Source: Thermocatellispora tengchongensis (GTDB lineage Bacteria > Actinomycetota > Actinomycetes > Streptosporangiales > Streptosporangiaceae). From it: 64,000 nucleotides of DNA. A program made the translations under genes and the position numbers. Shown here in pieces: positions 38,678 to 46,422 of the stretch (its first letter is position 1; each line of letters begins with the position of its first letter). The notes beneath the pieces are model-generated. The model had not been told where the DNA came from, did not search any database, and saw nothing but the letters and a program-made list of their open reading frames with translations. The DNA is taken from contig NZ_JACHGN010000030.1 of the NCBI RefSeq assembly GCF_014202315.1, positions 1 to 64,000 on the forward strand, given 5' to 3'.

Positions 38678-39478
38678 ATGGGGATAAGAAGGAACCTGCT
38701 CGCGGCGTCGGCGCTCGTCGTCGGGGCCGCCGCGGTTCTGGTCGGCGCCGCCACGATGTCGCAGGCGGCGGCCGACGAAACGCCCGGCGTGCCCGGCACG
38801 GCGTACGGCCTGTCGGCCGAGGGCCCGGTGCGCATCCAGCCGATCCCGGCGGCGGTGTCGCGGGACGGCAAGACCGTGCACCGCAGCGTGCTGCGCCCGA
38901 AGAACCCGCTGGTCAGCGCCTCCGCCATGGAGGTGACCACGAACGGGCGGAACTCGCAGGCGAGCGCGGCGGACGTGAGCACGTTGCAGCGCCAGGTCGC
39001 CGCGAACGCGGTGTCCGCGCGGTGCGAGAACGGGCGGGGCGTCTCCAACCTGGCCGGGGCCGTCATCGGCGGACGTGACATCGACGCCAACCCGGCGCCG
39101 AACACCACGATCCCGGTCACGATCGAGCGGGTCGGCACGGCCTCGGTGACGCTGAACAAGCAGGTCCGCCAGGCGGACGGCCGGCTCGCGGTCACCGGCC
39201 TGTCGATCGACATGCCGATGTCGAACGGCAAGAGGCAGACCATCGACGTCGCCTCGGTGGTCTGCGGGACCCCCACGGACGCCTCCTCCACCAACGAGGC
39301 GTCCGGCGACATGGAGGGCCCGCTGGGCGACATGGACGACTCGGGCCGTCCCCGCGAGACCGGCGACACCATCACCGGCCCGACCCGGGACGTCTCCACG
39401 CAGGTCCAGCAGGAGCGGGTCGAGAAGCAGGCACCCGCGCCGATCCCGGCCAAGGTCAACCTGCCGGTCGCCGGCTGA
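38678..39478 (+). CDS. Secreted protein, choice-of-anchor P type
   Basis: A 266-residue exported protein. A signal peptide (LLAASALVVGAAAVLVGAAT, cleaved near AAADE) is followed by an extracellular domain resembling choice-of-anchor P proteins: AYGLSAEGPVRIQPIPA, two cysteines (SARCENG and SVVCG) likely forming a disulfide, and APNTTIPV. The last 65 residues are acidic, Pro/Gln-rich and disordered. ATG 38678 follows AGGGGGAAGT. Function is unknown; proximity to an L,D-transpeptidase hints at a cell-surface role. Confidence 0.78.
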   Translation: MGIRRNLLAASALVVGAAAVLVGAATMSQAAADETPGVPGTAYGLSAEGPVRIQPIPAAVSRDGKTVHRSVLRPKNPLVSASAMEVTTNGRNSQASAADVSTLQRQVAANAVSARCENGRGVSNLAGAVIGGRDIDANPAPNTTIPVTIERVGTASVTLNKQVRQADGRLAVTGLSIDMPMSNGKRQTIDVASVVCGTPTDASSTNEASGDMEGPLGDMDDSGRPRETGDTITGPTRDVSTQVQQERVEKQAPAPIPAKVNLPVAG

Positions 39479-39906
39479 CGCGGTTCCCCACGGCACCGAT
39501 GATCGGACGGCCGGGCCGGTGGAGGTCCGACCCGCCACCGCGACGATCCCGCGGTCAGGCCGTCCGGGAGTCGTGCCAAGGCCGCCCGCCGACCGGTGAC
39601 GGTCGTACCGCGGCCGTCACGCACGGGCCGCGACAGCGGCCCGCGGCAGACACGCCAGACGCGTCGGACACGCCAGACGCGTAGACGCGTCAAATGCGGA
39701 AGACGCGTAGACGCGTCAAATGCGGAAGACGCGTAGACGCGTCAAATGCGGAAGACGCAGCAGGCCGCCGGGGCCTTTCCCGGCGGCATGGGGGATGAGC
39801 AGGGAACATCGGGACGCCGGCCGGTATCACGCGTTCCGATGTTCCGCCCGTCCAGGCCCGGGTTCAGGTCTCAGGTGCGGGCTCAGGTGCGGGCTCGGGG
39901 TCTGGC
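39479..39906. other. 428 bp spacer with a short perfect tandem repeat
   Basis: Between the secreted-protein gene and the convergent GNAT gene. It contains three perfect 26 bp repeats (39681-39758) and related CGCCAGACGCGT motifs just before. No gene or clear terminator. Confidence 0.6.
39681..39758. repeat. 26 bp tandem repeat, three identical copies
   Basis: The unit begins GTAGACGCGTCAAATG and occurs at 39681-39706, 39707-39732 and 39733-39758 without a mismatch. Each contains the ACGCGT palindrome. Perfect identity implies recent expansion and likely copy-number variation between strains. Confidence 0.93.
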
Positions 39907-40356
39907 TCAGGCCCGCAGTGGCTTGACCCAGCGGCCCCATTCGGGCTGGCGGGTATAGCCGGCGGCGGCCCAGGCGTGGTGGGCCAGGACGTTGTCGTGC
40001 AGCACCATCGCGTCGGCCCGGAACGCGCCGAACGCCGCGAACCGCTCCTCGGCCGCCTTGAGCAGCGTGGTGGCGATGCCCTTGCGCCGGTGCGCGGGAT
40101 GCACGGCGAGGCGGTACAGGTGGGCCCGCCACCCGTCCCAACCGGCGATCAGCGTGCCCACCAGCTCGCCGTCCAGCTCGGCGACCAGCAACGCCTCGGG
40201 GTCGCGCTCGATCAGCGCCTCCACCTTGGCGGCGCTGTCATGACGGTCGGTCCCCTCGGCCGCCTCCAGCCAGAAGGCGAGCACCCCCGGAATGTCTCCC
40301 GGCCCGCCGAACCGTACATCTACCCCGAACTCTCCCACAGCGCCCGAAGCTACCAC
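39907..40356 (-). CDS. GNAT-family N-acetyltransferase
   Basis: A 149-residue acetyl-CoA-dependent acetyltransferase. The CoA-binding loop is HPAHRRKGIATTLLKAAEER; motif B near the end is NVLAHHAWAAAGYTRQPEWG. The start is unsure: GTG 40356 gives this length, GTG 40338 would drop six residues, and neither has a ribosome binding site. It follows the Abi gene by 18 bases and is probably on the same transcript. Substrate unknown. Confidence 0.87.
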   Translation of the reverse strand: MVASGAVGEFGVDVRFGGPGDIPGVLAFWLEAAEGTDRHDSAAKVEALIERDPEALLVAELDGELVGTLIAGWDGWRAHLYRLAVHPAHRRKGIATTLLKAAEERFAAFGAFRADAMVLHDNVLAHHAWAAAGYTRQPEWGRWVKPLRA

Positions 40357-40374
40357 GGCCCCAGAGGCCGCCCC

Positions 40375-41046
40375 TCAGAACCGCGTCGCGGCCAGGCCCG
40401 CGCAGACGTCGTCGCGCCGTGCCAGGACCTCGGGAACGCGGTCGTTCCGGGCCGCCCAGGTGGCCGCCTCGGGCGAGATGTAGCCGAGCAGGCGCAGGAT
40501 CGAGGAGTGGTCGGCGGCCAGGTGGCGCTGGTGGATGGGTTCGTGGTGGGCGATTCGGTTGCGCAGCCGCCGCAGGTGGTACAGGTCGCTGTGCACGGGC
40601 CGGCGTGGCCCCCGGTAGGCGGGGAACGCCTGGTGCAGCGCGGGCCGCCAGAGCCGCATCTCGTAGGCGTGCCTGGAGGAGAGCAGGGTGGTCCAGAAGC
40701 CGAAGGACAGTTCGGCGATCACCCGGCCGGGCGTCGGTGTCATGTGCAGCGCCGCGATCGTGCGCTTGGCCGCGTCGATCTTCTCGGAACTGGTCACGTC
40801 GAGCGGGACGGCCGGGGAGTGCCACCAGTCGGCGCGTCCGGCCAGTGCGGTGAGCTCGCGGTGCATCGCGTTGCGGAGCGTGACCTCCAGAAGGTGCAGG
40901 GGGCCCAGAATCGCCCCGGAGATCTCCATGTTCCAGGCGTACAGCCGCAGCGCGCGTTCCCGGCAGTGACCGGACGCCGCGAGGTAGGGGGCGAAGCGTT
41001 CGGCGGAGATGGCCTCCGCGATGCGATTCGTGACGGGGGTGGCCAC
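40375..41046 (-). CDS. Abi-family (AbiD/AbiF-like) HEPN protein, putative abortive-infection RNase
   Basis: A 223-residue Abi_2-like protein. It carries the two family landmarks: an early LRNAMHREL (R58, H62) and the HEPN-type RNase motif RNRIAHHEP (R162-N163-R164-x2-H167), which in HEPN toxins cuts RNA. Such proteins are implicated in phage-induced cell death, though many actinomycete copies are uncharacterised. The start is GTG 41046 behind AGGAGAGG. Directly upstream is an unusual set of inverted repeats (41064-41208) that could fold the leader or encode an RNA. It may be cotranscribed with a GNAT gene; no protein antitoxin is adjacent. Confidence 0.85.
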   Translation of the reverse strand: MATPVTNRIAEAISAERFAPYLAASGHCRERALRLYAWNMEISGAILGPLHLLEVTLRNAMHRELTALAGRADWWHSPAVPLDVTSSEKIDAAKRTIAALHMTPTPGRVIAELSFGFWTTLLSSRHAYEMRLWRPALHQAFPAYRGPRRPVHSDLYHLRRLRNRIAHHEPIHQRHLAADHSSILRLLGYISPEAATWAARNDRVPEVLARRDDVCAGLAATRF

Positions 41047-41063
41047 GATGTGTCCTCTCCTGA

Positions 41064-41181
41064 TAACCTACAGTCAGGTGCCCCGGGATGAGCCTCTGCA
41101 ATGCACGCCTCCCGGGGTAAGCACTTTTCTGGGCCAAAGTGCCGCGGTCACGCATTGTGGCGTGACCGCTACCATAGGTTA
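41064..41181. other. Multi-stem structure in front of the Abi gene (candidate structured RNA)
   Basis: Closing arms ACTGTAGGTTA and TAACCTATGGT (minus strand 41074-41064 and 41181-41171) pair over 11 positions with two G-T pairs. Inside are three hairpins: CCCCGGGA/TCCCGGGG (41081-41088, 41110-41117), GCACTTT/AAAGTGC (41121-41127, 41136-41142) and GCGGTCACGC/GCGTGACCGC (41144-41153, 41160-41169). On the minus strand the closing stem ends two bases before the Abi ribosome binding site. It could be a structured leader, an RNA antitoxin, or a set of protein operators. Confidence 0.55.
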
Positions 41182-41208
41182 GCTCTCCGAACACGGGTTC
41201 GGAGAGCT
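41181..41208. terminator. Perfect 12 bp terminator hairpin between helD-like and abi genes
   Basis: AGCTCTCCGAAC (41181-41192) and GTTCGGAGAGCT (41197-41208) enclose ACGG. The T-tract (TTTTCC) is on the plus strand, although both neighbouring genes run on the minus strand. It either ends the helD-like message without a T-tract, or ends an unannotated plus-strand RNA. Confidence 0.8.
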
Positions 41209-41226
41209 TTTCCGTCTCCGGCCTCG

Positions 41227-43272
41227 CTACGTGAGCTGGGGTGGGAGCGGGCCCGTGTGCAGGATGGTGAGCTTGGTGACGGCTCGGGTGAGGACCACGT
41301 AGAGGCGGGCCAGGCCGCGGGGTTCGGCGGCGACTATGTCGGCGGGCTCGGTGACGATGACGTGGTCGTACTCCAGGCCCTTGGCCAGGGTGGCGGGGAT
41401 CACCAGGAGGCGGTGGTCGGCGGTGGTGTCGGGCGACAGCACCTCGTGGTCCAGGAGGGCCAGGGCGGCCGAGACGGCGGGGACCAGGGCGTCGGGGGCG
41501 ATGACGCCGATCGAGCCGGGGCGGGCCAGGGCGTCCTGGACGGCCGTCAGGAGGGCGGGGGCCAGGTCGGTGGCGGGGCGTACGGACAGGGAGCCGGTGC
41601 CGGGGCGCAGGCTGCGGGGGGCCGCCAGGCCGGGGGCGATGTCGGGGAGCAGGCGGGCGGCGTAGTCGAGGATCTCGCGCGGCACGCGGAAGCCGAGGGT
41701 GAGTTCGGTGACCGCGCCCGACGGCTGGCCCAGGTGTTCCAGGACGGTGGTCCAGGAGCGGGTGGACCAGGGGGTGGTGCCCTGGGCGAGGTCGCCGAGG
41801 ACGGTGGCGGAGCCGGTGCGGCAGCGGCGGCCGAGGGCGCGCAGTTGCATTTCGGACAGGTCCTGCGCCTCGTCCACCACGAGGTGGCCCAGGGACGGGG
41901 TGCGTTCGATGAGGTCGGCCAACTCGTCGAGGAGGGCGGCGTCGGCGGCGGACCACTTGGCGGAGCGCCAGGAGCGGGGCGGCTTGCGCCACAGCAGCAG
42001 TTCGCGTTCCTCGTCGGTCAGGTCGGTACGGGCGCTGCGGGCCAGGAAGTCGGCGTCGGACAGCAGGCGGTGCAGCACCTGCTCCGGGGTGAGCTTGGGC
42101 CACACCTGGTCCACGACCTGCTTGACCGGCTTGGAGCGGGCCACGGCGTCCTGCACGCGGTCGTCGGGCGACTCGCCGCGCTGTTCCATGCGCACCAGTA
42201 CGGCGTGCGCGAGCCGCTGCGCCAGGGCCGCGCGGCCGGGGCCGTAGCGGGTGGTGCCGCGCAGCGAGGCGACGATCTCGCGGACCTCGTAGTCGGGCAC
42301 CCGGTAGCGGTTGGAGCCCCGGGTGACCAGTACGCCCTCGGTGGGCTTGACGATGTGCGCCCACAGCGCCCGCTTGAGCACGGCCGCCATCCGGGCGTCG
42401 CCCTTGAGCGCGGACACCGCCGGGTCCTCGGGGGCGGAGTGCTCGCCCACCAGGCCCGCGACCGTGGTCTGGTCCACCTTGACCTCGCCGAGCGCGGGGA
42501 GCACGGAGGAGATGTAGGACAGGAAGGCCCGGTTCGGGCCGACGATCATGACGCCCGACCGGGCCAGCTTCTCGCGGTGGGTGAACAGCAGGTACGCCGC
42601 CCGGTGCAGCCCGACCGCGGTCTTGCCGGTGCCCGGCGCCCCCTGCACGCAGACCGTCTGGCCGAGGTCGGCGCGGACGATCTCGTCCTGGTCGGGCTGG
42701 ATGGTGGCGACGATGTCGCGCATGGGACCGGTGCGCGGGCGCTCGATCTCCTCGGTGAGGATCTTGGAGGTGGTGAGCGAGCCGCCCTGGTCCAGCGGCT
42801 CGTCCTCGTACGCCGTGAGCTCCCCGCCCTGGTAGCCGAACCGGCGGCGCAGCCGCAGCCCCATCGGGTCGGCCGGGCTGGCCTGGTAGAAGGCCCGGGA
42901 GACCGGCGCCCGCCAGTCGATCACCAGGGCGTGGCGGTGCTCGTCGTGCACGTGCCGCCGCCCGACGTAGATGGTCGGGGGCAGGTCGCCGTCGCCGGCC
43001 CTGTCCTCGGCCCTGTCCTCGGCACGGTCCAGGCGGCCGAAGAACAGCGGGGTGTCGGGGTGGTCGGCGAGGGCGGCGACCCGCTGGTCGAGCAGGCTCT
43101 GCAGGATCTGCTGCGACACCCAGTCGCCCGCCGCGTTCGCCGACAGCGACTTGGCGTGCTCCCGCATCGCCGTGAGCGCGGCCCGGGAAACGGCCAGATG
43201 GGCGCGTTCGGCTTTCAGAATCTGGTCGGGGTCCTGGCCGGCTATGTCGGGGGCCAGTTGGTGTGCGGGCAT
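41227..43272 (-). CDS. HelD/HelR-like SF1 helicase (RNA polymerase recycling type)
   Basis: A 681-residue UvrD-like motor protein. An N-terminal helical region (about 1-90) precedes RecA domain 1 with Walker A GAPGTGKT (211-218) and Walker B LVVDEAQDLS; domain 2 ends with TLAKGLEYDHVIVTEP and LYVVLTRAVTKLTILHTG. This layout is the HelD family, which removes stalled RNA polymerase from DNA; the HelR branch in actinomycetes also gives rifamycin tolerance. I do not see a clear rifamycin-associated inverted repeat upstream. The start ATG follows AGGAGGAC. Confidence 0.87.
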   Translation of the reverse strand: MPAHQLAPDIAGQDPDQILKAERAHLAVSRAALTAMREHAKSLSANAAGDWVSQQILQSLLDQRVAALADHPDTPLFFGRLDRAEDRAEDRAGDGDLPPTIYVGRRHVHDEHRHALVIDWRAPVSRAFYQASPADPMGLRLRRRFGYQGGELTAYEDEPLDQGGSLTTSKILTEEIERPRTGPMRDIVATIQPDQDEIVRADLGQTVCVQGAPGTGKTAVGLHRAAYLLFTHREKLARSGVMIVGPNRAFLSYISSVLPALGEVKVDQTTVAGLVGEHSAPEDPAVSALKGDARMAAVLKRALWAHIVKPTEGVLVTRGSNRYRVPDYEVREIVASLRGTTRYGPGRAALAQRLAHAVLVRMEQRGESPDDRVQDAVARSKPVKQVVDQVWPKLTPEQVLHRLLSDADFLARSARTDLTDEERELLLWRKPPRSWRSAKWSAADAALLDELADLIERTPSLGHLVVDEAQDLSEMQLRALGRRCRTGSATVLGDLAQGTTPWSTRSWTTVLEHLGQPSGAVTELTLGFRVPREILDYAARLLPDIAPGLAAPRSLRPGTGSLSVRPATDLAPALLTAVQDALARPGSIGVIAPDALVPAVSAALALLDHEVLSPDTTADHRLLVIPATLAKGLEYDHVIVTEPADIVAAEPRGLARLYVVLTRAVTKLTILHTGPLPPQLT

Positions 43273-43407
43273 ACGAACAGTCCTCCTTGACGCACTAGGA
43301 GTAGGCGGATGGTCGGGGGCGAACTATCCACCTTAGCGATGGCCCGGAAATGACTCCACGCATTAATCGCGTGACTGGCGGAGTGTGCGGACGGGTACCG
43401 AGTCAGG

Positions 43408-43731
43408 ATGAAGTATGGGCGTGTCGGCTTGTCGCCGGCCATTCCGACCGTCGCCGTGTTGCTGCTCGCGGCGCTGTGGGGGTTGTCGGCGTACGCCGGT
43501 TGGGGGCTGGAGGCGTTCTGCGCGGATGACGAGAGCTCACGTTCCTGTGCCGAGCGGCTGGAGACGGTGGCCTCGTTCTCCGGGCTGTTCGCGGTGGTGG
43601 GAGCCGGGTGCGCGGCGGTCGCGTGGCTGATTCCGGCGCCCCGCGGGTTCATGCCGCTGATGGGCACGGCAATAGCGGCGTGGGTGGTGGCGGAGGCGGT
43701 ATTGTTCGCGGGAGGAATGCTCGTGCGGTAA
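43408..43731 (+). CDS. Small integral membrane protein
   Basis: A 107-residue protein with three hydrophobic segments: TVAVLLLAALWGLSAYAGWG, SGLFAVVGAGCAAVAWLIPA and GTAIAAWVVAEAVLFAGGML. Two cysteines (FCADD and SCAERL) lie in the loop between segments 1 and 2, presumably outside. The ribosome binding site is weak. I recognise no family. It is divergent from the helD-like gene with 135 bases between them. Confidence 0.65.
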   Translation: MKYGRVGLSPAIPTVAVLLLAALWGLSAYAGWGLEAFCADDESSRSCAERLETVASFSGLFAVVGAGCAAVAWLIPAPRGFMPLMGTAIAAWVVAEAVLFAGGMLVR

Positions 43732-43812
43732 CCATTCCTGCACCCTGCGTCAAAGTCGCGAAATTTGTCGAGAAACCAAGGCGAAACCGGTGACTTGCGC
43801 AGATCATGGGGT

Positions 43813-43980
43813 ATGTCGCTGTTGGTCAGGGAGACCAAGCGAGGGGGTGGTTCGATTGTCCAGGAGCCGCGGGATTTCGTGGACCTGACGACGACGACGT
43901 GTTCGGCCAGCGCCGGCCCTGACCGCCGCCCCGCCGGCCCCGCGGCCCCGCCACGGGCCGGGGACCGCGGGCAGGGCTAG
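43813..43980 (+). CDS. Possible 55-residue peptide
   Basis: A short frame with coding-like third positions (about 85 percent G or C). The peptide has a charged N-terminal half and a run DFVDLTTTTCSASAGP rich in Thr, Ser and Cys before a Pro/Ala/Arg tail. The shape is reminiscent of a RiPP precursor, but no modifying enzyme is nearby and the ribosome binding site is poor (GGGG one base from ATG). Its TAG overlaps the stop of the convergent XPB-like gene. It may be non-coding. Confidence 0.35.
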   Translation: MSLLVRETKRGGGSIVQEPRDFVDLTTTTCSASAGPDRRPAGPAAPPRAGDRGQG

Positions 43981-45623
43981 TCGCCGGCGAGCACGTCGTC
44001 CGCGTCCACGATCTGGTACGCGTACCCCTGCTCGGCGAGGAATCTCTGCCGGTGCGCCGCGAAGTCCTGGTCCACGGTGTCGCGGCTGACCACCGAGTAG
44101 AACCTGGCCCCGCCGCCGCCCGACTTCGGGCGCAGCACCCGGCCGAGCCGCTGGGCCTCCTCCTGGCGCGAGCCGAAGGTGCCCGAGACCTGGATCGCCA
44201 CCGACGCCTCCGGCAGGTCGATGGAGAAGTTGGCGACCTTCGACACCACCAGGACCTGGATCTCCTTGTCGCGGAACGCCTGGAACAGCCGCTCGCGCTC
44301 GCGTACGCGGGTCTCGCCCTTGATCACCGGCGCGCCCAGGTGCTCGCCCAGCTCGTCGAGCTGGTCGATGTACTGCCCGATCACCAGCACCTGCTCGCCC
44401 ACGTGCCGCCGCACCAGCGCCTCGGTCACCCGGGTCTTGGTCGGCGTGGTCGAGCAGAACCGGTAGCGCTCCTCCGACTCGGCCATCGCGTACGCCAGCC
44501 GCTCCTCGTCGGTCAGCGTGACCCGCACCTCGACGCAGTCGGCCGGCGCGATCCAGCCCTGGTTCTCCATCTCCTTCCACGGCGCGTCGTACCGCTTGGG
44601 GCCGATCAGCGAGAACACGTCGCCCTCGCGGCCGTCCTCGCGCACCAGCGTGGCGGTGAGCCCGACGCGCCGCCGGGCCTGGAGATCGGCGGTCATCCGG
44701 AAGATCGGCGCGGGCAGCAGGTGCACCTCGTCGTAGACGATCAGGCCCCAGTCGCGCGCGTCGAACAGTTCGAGGTGCCGGTAGACGCCCTGCCGCTTGG
44801 TGGTCATCACCTGGTACGTGGCGATGGTGACCGGCCGGATCTCCTTCTTGGCGCCGGTGTACTCGCCGATCTCGTCCTCGGTCAGCGTGGTGCGGCGCAG
44901 CAGTTCCTGCTTCCACTGGTGGGCGCTGACCGTGTTGGTGACCAGGATCAGCGTGGTCGCCTGGGCGTGGGCCATGGCCGCGGCGCCCACGATCGTCTTG
45001 CCCGCGCCGCAGGGCAGCACCACCACGCCGGAGCCGCCGTGCCAGAAGGCGTCGGCGGCCTCGCGCTGGTAGGGGCGCAGGGTCCAGCCGTCCTCGGCGA
45101 GGGCGATCGGGTGGTGCTCGCCGTCAACGTATCCGGCCAGGTCCTCGGCCGGCCAGCCCAGCTTGAGCAGCGCCTGCTTCAGCGTGCCGCGCTCGGAGGG
45201 GTGCACGATCACCGCGTCGTCGCCGACGCGCTCGCCGAGCATCGGCTTGATCTTCTTGGCGCGCAGCACCTCCTCCAGCACCGCCTTGTCGGTGGTGGTG
45301 AGGACGAGCCCGTGCACCGGGTGCTTCTCCAGCTTCAGCCGGCCGTAGCGGGCCATGGTCTCGGCGACGTCCACCAGCAGCGCGTGCGGCACCGGGTAGC
45401 GGCTGTAGGTGATCAGCGCGTCGATCACCTGCTCGGCGTCGTGCCCGGCCGCGCGCGCGTTCCACAGCGCGAGCGGCGTGACCCGGTAGGTGTGGACGTG
45501 TTCCGGCGCGCGCTCAAGCTCGGCGAACGGCGCGATGGCCTTGCGGCAGGCGTCGGCCGCCGCGTGCTCCGCTTCGAGCAGCAGCGTCTTGTCCGATTGG
45601 ACGATCAGCGGGCCGTCGTTCAA
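43977..45623 (-). CDS. XPB/Ssl2-like DNA repair helicase
   Basis: A 548-residue SF2 helicase of the bacterial XPB group, a 3'-5' DNA translocase. An N-terminal damage-recognition-like domain (about 1-180) precedes Walker A GAGKT (206-210), DEVH box (298-301), motif III LTATLVREDGREGD and motif VI SRQEEAQRLGRVLRPK. TTG 45623 with AGGAG at seven bases is preferred to a longer frame starting at 45650. It lies downstream of the helicase-associated protein gene on the same strand, with a DUF4190-like gene between them. Confidence 0.94.
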   Translation of the reverse strand: MNDGPLIVQSDKTLLLEAEHAAADACRKAIAPFAELERAPEHVHTYRVTPLALWNARAAGHDAEQVIDALITYSRYPVPHALLVDVAETMARYGRLKLEKHPVHGLVLTTTDKAVLEEVLRAKKIKPMLGERVGDDAVIVHPSERGTLKQALLKLGWPAEDLAGYVDGEHHPIALAEDGWTLRPYQREAADAFWHGGSGVVVLPCGAGKTIVGAAAMAHAQATTLILVTNTVSAHQWKQELLRRTTLTEDEIGEYTGAKKEIRPVTIATYQVMTTKRQGVYRHLELFDARDWGLIVYDEVHLLPAPIFRMTADLQARRRVGLTATLVREDGREGDVFSLIGPKRYDAPWKEMENQGWIAPADCVEVRVTLTDEERLAYAMAESEERYRFCSTTPTKTRVTEALVRRHVGEQVLVIGQYIDQLDELGEHLGAPVIKGETRVRERERLFQAFRDKEIQVLVVSKVANFSIDLPEASVAIQVSGTFGSRQEEAQRLGRVLRPKSGGGGARFYSVVSRDTVDQDFAAHRQRFLAEQGYAYQIVDADDVLAGD

Positions 45624-45648
45624 GGGTGTACTCCTGTGTCCTGCGCTC

Positions 45649-45691
45649 ACGCACCGCTATGGCGACTCCTGCGGTGACGCACCGCTATGGC
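45649..45691. repeat. 15 bp direct repeat upstream of the XPB-like gene
   Basis: ACGCACCGCTATGGC occurs at 45649-45663 and 45677-45691, 28 bases apart, just upstream of the XPB-like start. It may be a paired regulator site. Confidence 0.7.
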
Positions 45692-45743
45692 AACAAGGTA
45701 CGGCCCCGAATCAGTCCCGCGCCCGGCGGTCGCCGGCCGAGTC

Positions 45744-46322
45744 CTAGTCGAGGTTGCCCGTCGCGCCCAGGAAGATGATCGTGGCCACGCCCAGGATGAT
45801 CAGCCCGACGTTGATGCCGATGCTGATCCAGGCCCACTTGAGCAGGTTGCCGGCCTTCTGGGGTTCGAGGTCGGCCTTGCTCAGCGCGATCCCGGACAGC
45901 ACCGAGGCGGCGAGGCCGCCGGGCGTCACGTAGCAGCTCATCGCCAGCACGATGCTGATCACCAGCGCGACGATGGCGTGCGTGCGCTTGCCGTCGGCGT
46001 CGGGGTGGCGCGGCGGCTGGGCGTAGCCGTACCCGTAGCCGTAGGGCTGCTGCGGTTGCTGGTACGGCGGCGGCTGCTGGTAGTACTGCTGTTCCCCATA
46101 ACCGGGGTACTGCTGCTCGCCGTAGCCGGGGTACTGCTGTTCCCCGTAGCCGGGAGTCCCGTACGCGCCGTAGCCGCCGGGCTGGGTGTTCTGCCCCTGG
46201 TAGGGGTTGTGCCCGTACGGCTGCTGCTGCTGCCCAGGCTCCGGGGCGTCGGACGGCTCACCGGCGCCGTAACGGCCCTGCTGGTCGTCCGGGTAGCGCG
46301 GGCCCTCGGGGTGGCTGGTCAC
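45744..46322 (-). CDS. DUF4190-like membrane protein with Tyr/Gln repeats
   Basis: A 192-residue protein. The N-terminal 110 residues are disordered, with three tandem PGYGEQQY units followed by Pro/Gln/Tyr runs. Then come three membrane segments: AIVALVISIVLAMSCYV, GGLAASVLSGIALS and WISIGINVGLIILGVATIIF. GTG 46322 follows GGAAGG; another GTG at 46337 is possible. Function unknown; similar proteins are common in actinomycetes. Confidence 0.78.
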   Translation of the reverse strand: MTSHPEGPRYPDDQQGRYGAGEPSDAPEPGQQQQPYGHNPYQGQNTQPGGYGAYGTPGYGEQQYPGYGEQQYPGYGEQQYYQQPPPYQQPQQPYGYGYGYAQPPRHPDADGKRTHAIVALVISIVLAMSCYVTPGGLAASVLSGIALSKADLEPQKAGNLLKWAWISIGINVGLIILGVATIIFLGATGNLD

Positions 46323-46422
46323 GGTCTGGCCTTCCACTCAGGTTCGGTCGGGCAGTCAAGAGATACCACGATACGTACGATGCCGGGCGCCGCGATCGGG
46401 TTCGGTGATGGATTCACGGCGT

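Noticed and set aside
43273..43407. Rifamycin-associated element upstream of the HelD-like gene
   Set aside because: HelR genes often have one, but I see no long inverted repeat of that type here, so no claim of rifamycin induction is made.
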